In this document: one piece after another, positions 36,801 to 43,584 of the stretch
Numbering within the stretch: the first letter of the stretch is position 1
How the letters are laid out: the number at the start of each line of letters is the position of its first letter
Assembly: GCA_013141065.1 (NCBI GenBank)
Contig: JABFRR010000003.1
Coordinates: forward strand, 1-64,000
Origin: Bacteriovoracaceae bacterium
GTDB lineage: Bacteria > Bdellovibrionota > Bacteriovoracia > Bacteriovoracales > Bacteriovoracaceae
Reading direction: 5' to 3'
Length of the DNA stretch: 64,000 bases
Notes under the pieces: generated by a model
Database searches by the model: none
What the model was told of the DNA's origin: nothing
What the model saw: only the letters and a program-made list of their open reading frames with translations
Position numbers and translations under genes: made by a program

Positions 36801-37091
36801 CAGTTAAAATCGGCTTCTTCAGGTGACGTTGTTGTTTCTAAATTGCCAATGATTTTGTCGGCCATCGCCATGAGAGAAACAATATCAAGTGCTATGAATA
36901 GAGGAGAAGGGATTTATCGTGAGATGAAACTCAAAATCACGAATGCAACAAACAATGTCTTAGATGATATGAATAAATCTTTTGAGAAAAATTTGAAAAA
37001 GAATTTTAAAGAGTTGTATAATAGAGCCTATGCAAATAAGGCAACCCACAACCCATTTTTTATTCCTGAGCCAACGAATCCAAACAATTAA
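33834..37091 (+). CDS. Large exported coiled-coil protein with a GX3 repeat array
   Basis: 1085 aa from ATG 33834, chosen for AAGGAG and because a signal peptide (MHFFTHFFLMLLVLVSAVSA) follows at once; a GTG at 33810 would add eight residues. Residues about 35-190 are a coiled coil rich in Glu/Lys/Ala. Residues 198-324 are glycine every fourth residue with Asp/Ser/Arg between (GQSD, GSSD, GAID, GSND). Residues 360-530 are Tyr/Arg/Asp/Ala-rich (AYADGYLFNYRQFTRYEFER). The last 500 residues look like beta-sandwich and mixed domains. Exported to the periplasm or surface. Function unknown; it overlaps the following subtilase-like gene. Confidence 0.8.
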   Translation: MHFFTHFFLMLLVLVSAVSANDIPGYIGKQSFRLQDDQELENVNRRAEDAKINVARAEQAQEQIGNQLRILENQQTSIKDKMELLAKEVSDMKNAKTSLVTKLDELKKTPEVNAEAITNVTKEIADLDAKILERNKIAGALKLESAPLNVRIDQVRSDFNIAARKTEDARQRMQVIAREREEYRLELIAAIKKINYEGSRVGQSDGSSDGADLAWRMANDRGAIDGSNDGGSSGTRDGQDRFYRRGSEQGERDGSARARLDGVRDGSREGTLSGNSTAGSREGRIVGLKRGDASDAASVGTIQGKKAGFDRAVVTGAANGRNIGESETTKKLETEQLKDVGLDGSFAGSFARRSPDYPGDFNGSNFRPTINHSKEILRKAYADGYLFNYRQFTRYEFERRIDNDYNLRYDASFKTAYDQAVNRDYPAYYDQGRREADARAYGRDYPVIKGDAFKAAFDQFNENPNRGSGEFKAAYAQSELSAYNERYEAIRVSNFDRVEQEVFNANITAQTEIYRQKRTAEVTAIYNNHAILDFVSSEMFDGGIKGVAKLDGVFQPSETTIHNVVIRNFGFKNATNVSVVLNDGQSFQIPSIPARSLVSIKGAGQSFVTSGLNTTYKSSLKVISPLTSQDAVEARHFDRFNGGVLKEADIKNVRVVYPLALSGLSLESQLLKGTKNKLKITLTNNSKREYKGELKIKLLVNSQNPIITKEFSTVGTLASSLSLSDAEILVDSEADAYRDLSLSASIEQNGVLIGILPADFVTMAKAQFADKGNVPVLVANSDTHLDRFLDALNTLGGSDKVSILDLSLASLNAGTINNGLSEKVLLIVDDANGSSIKSLNTFVSKSKTSAYLFIDDAISGLKNVQSLPALKDAVKLSYGKRPVVFSNPHRATGVLKASSFMQSSLANMKADLRLSSLLALSAPKHLAVLNAEVTADGFSTPNDAIKTFSLKALSEVLAINIAYDESGGIFSRDKKWAKMIAEDGSLFHNQLKSASSGDVVVSKLPMILSAIAMRETISSAMNRGEGIYREMKLKITNATNNVLDDMNKSFEKNLKKNFKELYNRAYANKATHNPFFIPEPTNPNN
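34425..34805 (+). repeat. Protein-coding GX3 (12-nt period) repeat array
   Basis: Within the 1085-aa gene, residues 198-324 show glycine at four-residue spacing over roughly two dozen units, with a few longer gaps (RFYRR, ARARLD, ASDAASV, FDRAVVT). Units such as GSSD, GSND, GTRD, GERD, GVRD, GSRE recur. A deca-GX3 array is known from the Yae1 N-terminal family, but here it is longer and in an exported protein. The DNA units are diverged, so this is an old protein repeat, not a recent tandem duplication. Confidence 0.7.
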
Positions 37092-37911
37092 TATCTTGAT
37101 AAAATTGCTTAGATTGCCGTTCCTTTTGGGGGCGGCTTTTTTATTTATAGCTGCTGTTTCACCCACTGACGCCTATTCAGAGATTAAAGTTGCCATTATT
37201 GATACCGGTTTTTGCCCAGAAAAACTTGTTAAAATTAAAAAAAATATCACAATCCAATCGCAAATCGATTTTACCAGACATAAGAAGTGGGATTGTAGCA
37301 AGATTTCAAAAAAAGTCTTAAATTCTTCACCTCGGTTTCATGGCCATAAAGTCTTGTTAGAGTTTTTAAAATTTGCACCCAAAGGAGAAAAAATTACTGT
37401 TAAGCCAATGGTGGTTTTTGACTTAAAAGGCGAGCAATCTAAAGAGGCATGGATTAAGGCCATAAAGTATGTTGAAAAGGGAAATTTTGATTTCGTTTTA
37501 TCTGCAAGTGGTTTTGTCACAAAAGAAAAATTTATTGATGAGCTCCCTGGCATTTGGTTTGTTCCTTCAGGTCGAATAGAGCGTTCTATCAAAAAAAACA
37601 CAGTGCTTTTTCCTCAATCCTTGGCCCCGCAAGTAAATCTTTATCTCATTGGTGATTATCATGATGGTCGCGAAACATTTTACGACCAGTCTCTACTTTT
37701 CCAAAATGTCATTGACTATTATTTTCCTGTTGGTAAGGGATTATTTAAGGGGACATCTAGAGCAGTAGCAGAGGCTTTTGGTATTGCTTTAAGGTCTTGT
37801 TATAAAGCAAAAGAGCTTAGTCCTCCTCATGCAATGCGCTTATGTCTTTTGAAGAAATCTAAAAATCTCCGTGATCCCGTGTTAAAAATAGATTTCAAAA
37901 CCTATCAATGA
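37030..37911 (+). CDS. Divergent subtilase-like (S8) exported protein
   Basis: The 293-aa frame holds the three S8 blocks in order: VAIIDTGFCP (Asp58), RFHGHKVLLEF (His104) and GTSRAVAEAFG (Ser243), plus a possible oxyanion region. The core is smaller than in usual subtilisins and the flanks are unlike them, so activity is uncertain. A hydrophobic segment LPFLLGAAFLFIAAVSP (about 29-45) would be the signal peptide; from ATG 37030 it has a long basic lead and overlaps the previous gene by 62 bases, so a TTG at 37096 or 37105 may be the real start. Co-transcription with the GX3 protein is likely. Confidence 0.7.
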   Translation: MQIRQPTTHFLFLSQRIQTINILIKLLRLPFLLGAAFLFIAAVSPTDAYSEIKVAIIDTGFCPEKLVKIKKNITIQSQIDFTRHKKWDCSKISKKVLNSSPRFHGHKVLLEFLKFAPKGEKITVKPMVVFDLKGEQSKEAWIKAIKYVEKGNFDFVLSASGFVTKEKFIDELPGIWFVPSGRIERSIKKNTVLFPQSLAPQVNLYLIGDYHDGRETFYDQSLLFQNVIDYYFPVGKGLFKGTSRAVAEAFGIALRSCYKAKELSPPHAMRLCLLKKSKNLRDPVLKIDFKTYQ

Positions 37912-37926
37912 TGTTAACGTTTTTTG

Positions 37927-39261
37927 ATGAGAGAATCAGTATCTGCTGTTTTTACAACTAGCACACAAATTTATTTTATAAAACGACAAAACTATTTATC
38001 AGTTTTTCCAGGTTATTACGCTACACCCGGTGGAAAAGTGGATACCACAGATAGTTCTACTGTTCTTGAACACACTTTTTGGCCTTCGCACATAAAACCT
38101 CAAATTCTTCACGCATTAATTCGTGAAGTAAAAGAAGAGTTAAATTTTGATTTATTAAAGGCCATAAAAGAAGGTCATGTTCTGGCAATAAATGATATTG
38201 GAATTGCCATTACTCCAGAATTTAATCCTTATCGCTTTAAAAATTATTATTTTAATATCAGGCTTAAGTCTCCAATCGATTTTCAAGTGGATCAAAATGA
38301 AGTGGAATTTGGAGAGTGGCAATCAGCAGACCAACTGCTTGAACGCTATCATCAGGGAAGTGTTTTAGCTGTACCTCCGGCCATTACATTACTGAAGGCT
38401 TATAAACGTAATCCTCTTCATGATAGTCCCATCGATATGACTTTGCCTTATGATCCAGAAACAGAAGTTCCGATGATTGAATCTCTATGTGGAGTGAAAC
38501 AATTCTTGCCCCTTTCTCACACTTTTCCACCGGCCAATAGAACAAATAGTTTTATCATTGGTGACAATGATTCTTTTAGATACTTAATTGATCCCTCACC
38601 TAAAGATGAAAAAGAATTAGCTAAATTTATTAAATCAATTTCCCAAGTGGGCTTTGATCGAATTTTAATAACACATCATCACCCTGATCACTATGAATTT
38701 GTCCGCGAAATATCAAGACACTTTAATGCCGCTATCAGCATGAGTCAGTATACCTATCAAGCAATAGGTGAAGACTTTTTTAATGGTTTTGATATTACTT
38801 TTTTAAAAGAAGGAGATGTGATTACCAAAAGTCTGGGGAGTGATGTGATAGTCTTTGAAGTTCCCGGTCACGATGAAGGGCAACTTGCTTTGGCACCCAG
38901 ATCCTTAAATTGGTTTTTAGTTGGTGATTTGATTCAAACTATTGGTACAGTCGTTATTGGTGGCCCAGAAGGGGACATGAGTAAATATTTTCATTCGCTT
39001 AAAAAAGTCATAGATTTAAATCCCAAAAATATAATCCCCAGCCACGGAATTATTGTTGGTGGAACTAATAAATTAACTGAGACACTTAATCATCGATTAG
39101 AAAGAGAAAAACAAATAATCGCTCTGCTTCATGACAATAAATCGGAGCAAGAAATGCTCGATATTGTCTATGCTGGTTTAAAGCCTGAATTGCTTCCTTA
39201 TGCTTTGAAAACAATAGAGGCCCATTTAAAAAAAATTAGATCAGATCTAAATCTAGGATAA
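37927..39261 (+). CDS. Nudix hydrolase fused to metallo-beta-lactamase domain
   Basis: 444 aa. The N-terminal 150 residues are Nudix-like: YATPGGKVD, then after about 25 extra residues ALIREVKEELNFD, i.e. a Nudix box with an insertion between the Gly and the REUxEE helix, as in NUDT7/NUDT19-type CoA or nucleotide hydrolases. Residues about 185-410 are a metallo-beta-lactamase domain like LACTB2: THHHPDHYEF, EVPGHDEGQLAL, VGDLI and PSHGIIVGG. The fusion suggests a two-step hydrolase on a nucleotide- or CoA-linked compound; the substrate is unknown. ATG 37927 is preferred to TTG 37924. It ends nine bases inside the convergent acs. Confidence 0.85.
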   Translation: MRESVSAVFTTSTQIYFIKRQNYLSVFPGYYATPGGKVDTTDSSTVLEHTFWPSHIKPQILHALIREVKEELNFDLLKAIKEGHVLAINDIGIAITPEFNPYRFKNYYFNIRLKSPIDFQVDQNEVEFGEWQSADQLLERYHQGSVLAVPPAITLLKAYKRNPLHDSPIDMTLPYDPETEVPMIESLCGVKQFLPLSHTFPPANRTNSFIIGDNDSFRYLIDPSPKDEKELAKFIKSISQVGFDRILITHHHPDHYEFVREISRHFNAAISMSQYTYQAIGEDFFNGFDITFLKEGDVITKSLGSDVIVFEVPGHDEGQLALAPRSLNWFLVGDLIQTIGTVVIGGPEGDMSKYFHSLKKVIDLNPKNIIPSHGIIVGGTNKLTETLNHRLEREKQIIALLHDNKSEQEMLDIVYAGLKPELLPYALKTIEAHLKKIRSDLNLG

Positions 39262-41118
39262 AGATTTTTTTGTTTTAATAATAATTTCGACAATCTCTGG
39301 ATTTAAAAGTGTAGAAGTATCTCCAATATTTTCAATTTCATTTTCCACAATTTTTCTTAAAATTCGTCTCATTATTTTACCAGAACGAGTTTTTGGAAGA
39401 CCATCTACAACTTGAATCAAATCAGGTCTAGCAATTGGGCCAATGATTTTTACAACCAGATCTCGGATTTCTTTTTCAAGTTTTTCTGAGTCCACTACAT
39501 TATTTGTTGGTACTACAAAAGCATAGATTCCCTGGCCTTTGACTGGATGGGGAAGACCTACAACAGCACTTTCTACAATGTCGACATGCTCATTAATGGC
39601 CTCTTCAACTTCTGCAGTCCCTAGTCTATGGCCGGAGACATTGATGACATCATCGACTCGACCAGTAATTCGGTAAAAACCATTGGCCTCTCTTCTGGCC
39701 CCATCACCGGTAAAATAATAACCTGGATAAGTTGTAAAATAAGTTTGAATAAAACGTTCATGATCACCATAAATTGTTCGAGCAAGTGAAGGCCAAGGAG
39801 TTTTCAAACAGAGATTGCCACTGGCAACCAAATCTTTTATTTCGACTCCTTGTTCATTCATCAAAGCAGGCTCAATTCCTTCTAATGGGAGACTGGCATA
39901 ACCTGGTTTGAGCTCGGTGATGCCTGCAAGGGCAGATATAAGAATACCGCCAGTTTCCGTCTGCCACCAAGTGTCTACTAAAGGGCATCGTTCTTTACCG
40001 ACATATTTATGATACCAAAGCCATGCTTCATCATTTATTGGTTCACCAACTGATCCCAAAACTTTGAGGGATTTCATTTTAAATTTTTCAGGTATTTCGT
40101 GGCCAAATTTTTCTAGAGAACGAATTGCAGTAGGTGCAGTATAAAGATGTGTGACTTGATGTTTTTCTACCACTTCCCAAAATCTTGCAGGAGTTGGATA
40201 AGTAGGAATGCCTTCAAACATGACAGTCGTTGCCCCGTTTAAAAGTGGTCCGAATGTCATGTAACTGTGTCCAGTAATCCATCCGATGTCGGCAGTACAC
40301 CAAAAAATATCATTTTCCTTATACTGAAAAACATCTTTAAAGCTTTTACCAACATGAACCATGTAGCCGGCTGTTGTATGAAGAAGCCCTTTTGGTTTTC
40401 CAGTGGAACCAGAAGTGTAGAGTATAAAAAGCGGGTCTTCTGATTTCATCGTGACGGCCGGACAATAAAGTTCAGCGTCTTTTATTAATGCATCATAATA
40501 GTAATCTCTTCCCTGTTTCATCGAAATTTCTTGAAGAGTGCGCTTAACGACGAGAACTGTTTTTATGCTCTCTAAGTCTACTATAGCTTCATCAACCATT
40601 TGTTTCAGAGGAACAATTTTATCACCTCGAAATCCACCATCATGGGTGATAATCATTTTTGCATTTGAATCTTCAAGACGTCCGCGAAGTGAGAGTGGAG
40701 AAAACCCTCCGAAGACCACTGAAAATATCGCGCCAATTCTCGCACAGGCCAGTATTCCAATCATTAATTCAGGAGTCATTCCCATATAAAAACAGACGAC
40801 ATCTCCTTTTTTAATGCCGCGGTTTAATAATAGATTTGCGAAGCAACAAACACTGATATGGAGTTCTCCGTAAGTGAGAAATGAAGCAAGCTCGTTTGGA
40901 TTGTTGGGTTCGAAAATAAGTGCTTTTTTTTGTCTTCTGTCCTCAAGATGACGATCAAGACAATTTTCAGTAATGTTAAGCTCACCACCAACAAACCATT
41001 CAACATTTGCTTTATGAAAGTCTCCGGTTTGAAGTTTTTCCCATTTTTTTCTCCAAACAAAGCTTTGAGCGACTTGGGACCAATAGTCTGATTGTTCATT
41101 TGAAAGAAGTGTGGGCAT
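39253..41118 (-). CDS. acs: Acetyl-CoA synthetase
   Basis: 621-aa AMP-forming acyl-CoA synthetase of the Acs group. Adenylate motif YTSGSTGKPKGLLHTTAGYM, the WCTADIGWITGHSY and DTWWQTETGG blocks, TGDGARREANGFYRITGRVDD hinge and the catalytic Lys in TRSGKIMRRILRKI, the lysine that protein acetylation controls in this family. It turns acetate with ATP and CoA into acetyl-CoA. Slightly shorter than E. coli Acs (652 aa). GGAGAAC precedes the ATG. A propionate preference cannot be excluded from sequence. Confidence 0.93.
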   Translation of the reverse strand: MPTLLSNEQSDYWSQVAQSFVWRKKWEKLQTGDFHKANVEWFVGGELNITENCLDRHLEDRRQKKALIFEPNNPNELASFLTYGELHISVCCFANLLLNRGIKKGDVVCFYMGMTPELMIGILACARIGAIFSVVFGGFSPLSLRGRLEDSNAKMIITHDGGFRGDKIVPLKQMVDEAIVDLESIKTVLVVKRTLQEISMKQGRDYYYDALIKDAELYCPAVTMKSEDPLFILYTSGSTGKPKGLLHTTAGYMVHVGKSFKDVFQYKENDIFWCTADIGWITGHSYMTFGPLLNGATTVMFEGIPTYPTPARFWEVVEKHQVTHLYTAPTAIRSLEKFGHEIPEKFKMKSLKVLGSVGEPINDEAWLWYHKYVGKERCPLVDTWWQTETGGILISALAGITELKPGYASLPLEGIEPALMNEQGVEIKDLVASGNLCLKTPWPSLARTIYGDHERFIQTYFTTYPGYYFTGDGARREANGFYRITGRVDDVINVSGHRLGTAEVEEAINEHVDIVESAVVGLPHPVKGQGIYAFVVPTNNVVDSEKLEKEIRDLVVKIIGPIARPDLIQVVDGLPKTRSGKIMRRILRKIVENEIENIGDTSTLLNPEIVEIIIKTKKSLS

Positions 41119-41244
41119 GATGTTCTCCAGATATTTCAGAAATAGTATGATTATATTAAATCACTTAATAAACTGGCTGACTAGAATGATGCTTATTTTT
41201 TATTATTTTCTTTGAATTGGTCTCTGGTAGATTAAAAGACCTAT

Positions 41245-41278
41245 ATGATAATGGAATCAGAACTGACACCATTATCAT
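41245..41278. repeat. 10-bp perfect inverted repeat between acs and the small exported-protein gene
   Basis: ATGATAATGG (41245-41254) and CCATTATCAT (41269-41278) are exact complements around a 14-base loop. It lies just after the 3' end of the minus-strand gene at 41293-41697 and about 125 bases before the acs start. No clear T-run follows on the minus strand, so it may be a weak terminator or an operator of acs. Confidence 0.55.
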
Positions 41279-41292
41279 TTAGGTAGAGCAAA

Positions 41293-41697
41293 TTAGTCAT
41301 TCAAGTCAAATTCAAAGTAAATTTTTGTAAGTGTCAGTTTGCAATCTGAAAGTCTAACACTTACGATATTAACAGGATATTTTTCAAGAGGTGCATCGTC
41401 ACACGTAACAAGCTGTTTGTTTCCTTCTCCTGCCCATGGATTTACAATAGCAGTAACTTCTGCCGTATTATTATTAATCAACTTAACAACAAATGCTTTC
41501 TTGTTTTTACAAACTGATCCCACCACTGGAGCGAGGTTGCCACCTGCCATTTTTTCAAAATCCAAGGCTTGCCCGGACGTCTCAATTGTTCTGGTTCGAA
41601 GCGCTCTCAAAACATCATTTTTGCAAGATGGAGATAAAGTTGAAGCCATCGATGACAAAGAGAATGCAAGTAAAGAAATAGCTAAAATTGTTTTCAT
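41293..41697 (-). CDS. Small exported protein, function unknown
   Basis: 134 aa with signal peptide MKTILAISLLAFSLSSMAS. The mature part contains four cysteines (PSCKND, GSVCKNKK, VTCDDAP, LSDCKL), enough for two disulfides, and repeated Asn/Val beta-like stretches. GGAGA is upstream of the ATG. No family recognised. The 239 bases upstream (41698-41936) show no gene. Confidence 0.75.
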   Translation of the reverse strand: MKTILAISLLAFSLSSMASTLSPSCKNDVLRALRTRTIETSGQALDFEKMAGGNLAPVVGSVCKNKKAFVVKLINNNTAEVTAIVNPWAGEGNKQLVTCDDAPLEKYPVNIVSVRLSDCKLTLTKIYFEFDLND

Positions 41698-41936
41698 AAA
41701 ATCTCCAATTAATTAAGAATGCCAGTTACGTATCATAGAAACATTCGTCAGAATTTGATTCATCTGACTTTTCCCCATAATTACATGGTCGAAAATAAAG
41801 TGTAAAAAGATTGGTCGGCCTCAGCGAGGATAACTGGCTAAAAAATCATAAAACTAACTGATTCGCTTCTTAAAGGGTGCTACTCGGTTTGTAAATTACT
41901 TATTGATTGGTGTTGTATCGGGAAGATTTATTAGAA

Positions 41937-43277
41937 TTAAAATTGATATTTTTCTTTGAGGTATCTGAACATTTCTACTTTTGCTTCAAGCTTTATTAAT
42001 CCTCGCCAAATACTAACCGTCCCGGGCTCTCCGTCGCTTTTACGGCCATTAAAGCCCCCCATCTTAGCGACAAATCGTAGGGCCTCTCTAATCGTTATTC
42101 TTTGATCATCAGATATCTTATTTTCTATTTTCAAAACGAGTGATTCTTCTTCTGAAAAAGAAAGACTTGAATCTTCATCTGGAGCTGCTTCTGCTAAATG
42201 TTTAACGTAATAAATTCTCCACGCAATAACTGAAAATAATGTGATATATTTTTCTAGTCGCTCAAATGTTCTTAATGATGCTCTCTCAACTTTGCATCCG
42301 CCATCTTTTAAAATTTTAAAATAATTTTCAATGTGCCAGCGTTTCTTATAATAATCAATGACTCTAGAAGCATCTCCAAAATTTTTCAATGGCAAACTTG
42401 TCAGCAAGATCCAGTGCAATCGATCTTTCTCTGCAACTTCCCCAGTCGTACTTATTTCTAATATATTTAACACCACTTTTCTTTTTACAGAAGTAAGTCC
42501 ATTAAGTTTGAAGCTAGGATCAAAAAATTCTATCTCACCGTACTTTACAATTGCATCCACATCTTTTTTTAACTTCGTATGAAATATTTTGAATTCATGA
42601 TCAGTTTTCTTTTTGTTCAAATGCCAGCGAAGATAATGATCTCCATTTTCGATTATTCGATCGTGCTTGGATCTAATTATAAAATCTTTATTATTTTTTA
42701 TTAAAGTAAATAGAACTTCAAACTGATCTGCCTCCCTGTCAGCGACGTGAATGAGTTTTGTGCCTTTAGGACAATGCTTTTCTGTTTCTAAAATTGCCTC
42801 TGCCCAACGATCACTTTCTTTCTCCCACATATCATCGTATGCACGACTCCATGTTGATAAGGCCATAACTCCTAGAGGTACATCATTGATATTTACAGCT
42901 AAACTATAATGTCCAATAAAACCATGAGTCTCTTGATCTCCAGCTTTTCCACCAATATTACCTAAGCCTTTTATAGATCTTTTTGAATTGAAGCTAAAAA
43001 AGCTAGAATAATGAATCATCAAAGCTACAGATTCATTTTGAAGTCTCGAAGAAGTAGACTCACGATGCTCAAATAATATTTTATCTGACGAGAAATTCTT
43101 GTGACTGAAGAGACGATAAGTTGCTTTTTTATCTGCAAAGTTAACTACCGCTTTATTAATAGTTTCGTCAGGACGTCGTGAAAAAATATTCGCCATAGAG
43201 AAAAAGCGATCGCGAAGTCTTTTATCTCCAAATTCAATATTCTTAAATTCTTTTTCTAGCCAATCGCTTTCACTCAT
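41937..43277 (-). CDS. IS4/IS50-type transposase, first catalytic Asp apparently missing
   Basis: The 446-aa frame is complete and resembles the Tn5/IS50 transposase: an N-terminal DNA-binding domain (WLEKEFKNIEFGDKRLRDRF, then KKATYRLFSHK), the second Asp in HVADREADQFEVL, the YREK signature YYKKRWHIENYFKILKDG with the catalytic Glu, and a C-terminal dimerisation region. At the first catalytic Asp, where relatives read QDTT before the beta strand, this protein reads HYSS (ALMIHYSSFFSF). Loss of that residue should abolish cleavage. I found no matching terminal inverted repeats. It may be a dead or repurposed transposase. Confidence 0.85.
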   Translation of the reverse strand: MSESDWLEKEFKNIEFGDKRLRDRFFSMANIFSRRPDETINKAVVNFADKKATYRLFSHKNFSSDKILFEHRESTSSRLQNESVALMIHYSSFFSFNSKRSIKGLGNIGGKAGDQETHGFIGHYSLAVNINDVPLGVMALSTWSRAYDDMWEKESDRWAEAILETEKHCPKGTKLIHVADREADQFEVLFTLIKNNKDFIIRSKHDRIIENGDHYLRWHLNKKKTDHEFKIFHTKLKKDVDAIVKYGEIEFFDPSFKLNGLTSVKRKVVLNILEISTTGEVAEKDRLHWILLTSLPLKNFGDASRVIDYYKKRWHIENYFKILKDGGCKVERASLRTFERLEKYITLFSVIAWRIYYVKHLAEAAPDEDSSLSFSEEESLVLKIENKISDDQRITIREALRFVAKMGGFNGRKSDGEPGTVSIWRGLIKLEAKVEMFRYLKEKYQF

Positions 43278-43536
43278 TTAATAAAAATAATTGCAACGAT
43301 GTGGATGGCCAAGCAAAAAAATCTAACAGGGCCTTACATTTGAAAATGTCAACGAGTTAAAGAAAACTTGTGGGTAATTGTTAGTTTGATTCATTAAGAA
43401 CATGTAAATTTTTCTCTCCAGGCCAAGAGGTGCACTATTGCCAATTTTTAATGGCACTCAGTGAACATTTCTTTAAGAAGCTAAATGTTTATAATCTGGA
43501 GGAATTAAACTATGGCTGCTTTTCCGATCTATTTTC
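43278..43536. other. Intergenic region without a supported gene
   Basis: Between the transposase start and the promoter of the exported-protein operon I see no gene. It contains the palindrome ACATTT-GA-AAATGT (43336-43349) directly next to a copy of the recurring 9-mer CTCGTTGAC (minus strand, 43356-43348), and a purine-rich GGAGGAATTAAACT before a 40-codon frame that I rejected. Confidence 0.4.
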
Positions 43537-43563
43537 TCAAGTTATTCGCCAGTTATCCGATAA
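43537..43563 (+). promoter_or_regulatory. Sigma-28 (FliA)-type promoter of the exported-protein operon
   Basis: TCAAGTTA (43537-43544), 11 bases, TCCGATAA (43556-43563) matches TAAAGTTT-N11-GCCGATAA at 13 of 16 positions with exact spacing. Transcription would start near 43570, leaving a leader of about 15 bases that contains the GGAG of the 882-aa gene. In Bdellovibrio a FliA-like factor is known to drive attack-phase genes, so this suggests attack-phase or motility-linked expression. Confidence 0.65.
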
Positions 43564-43584
43564 GATGGTCTATAGGAGTCTCAT

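Noticed and set aside
41860-43345. Terminal inverted repeats of the IS50-type element (CTGATTCG... and CTGTTAGA...)
   Set aside because: Both candidate ends begin with CTG, as IS50 ends do, but further agreement is about that expected by chance and no 9-base target duplication was found.
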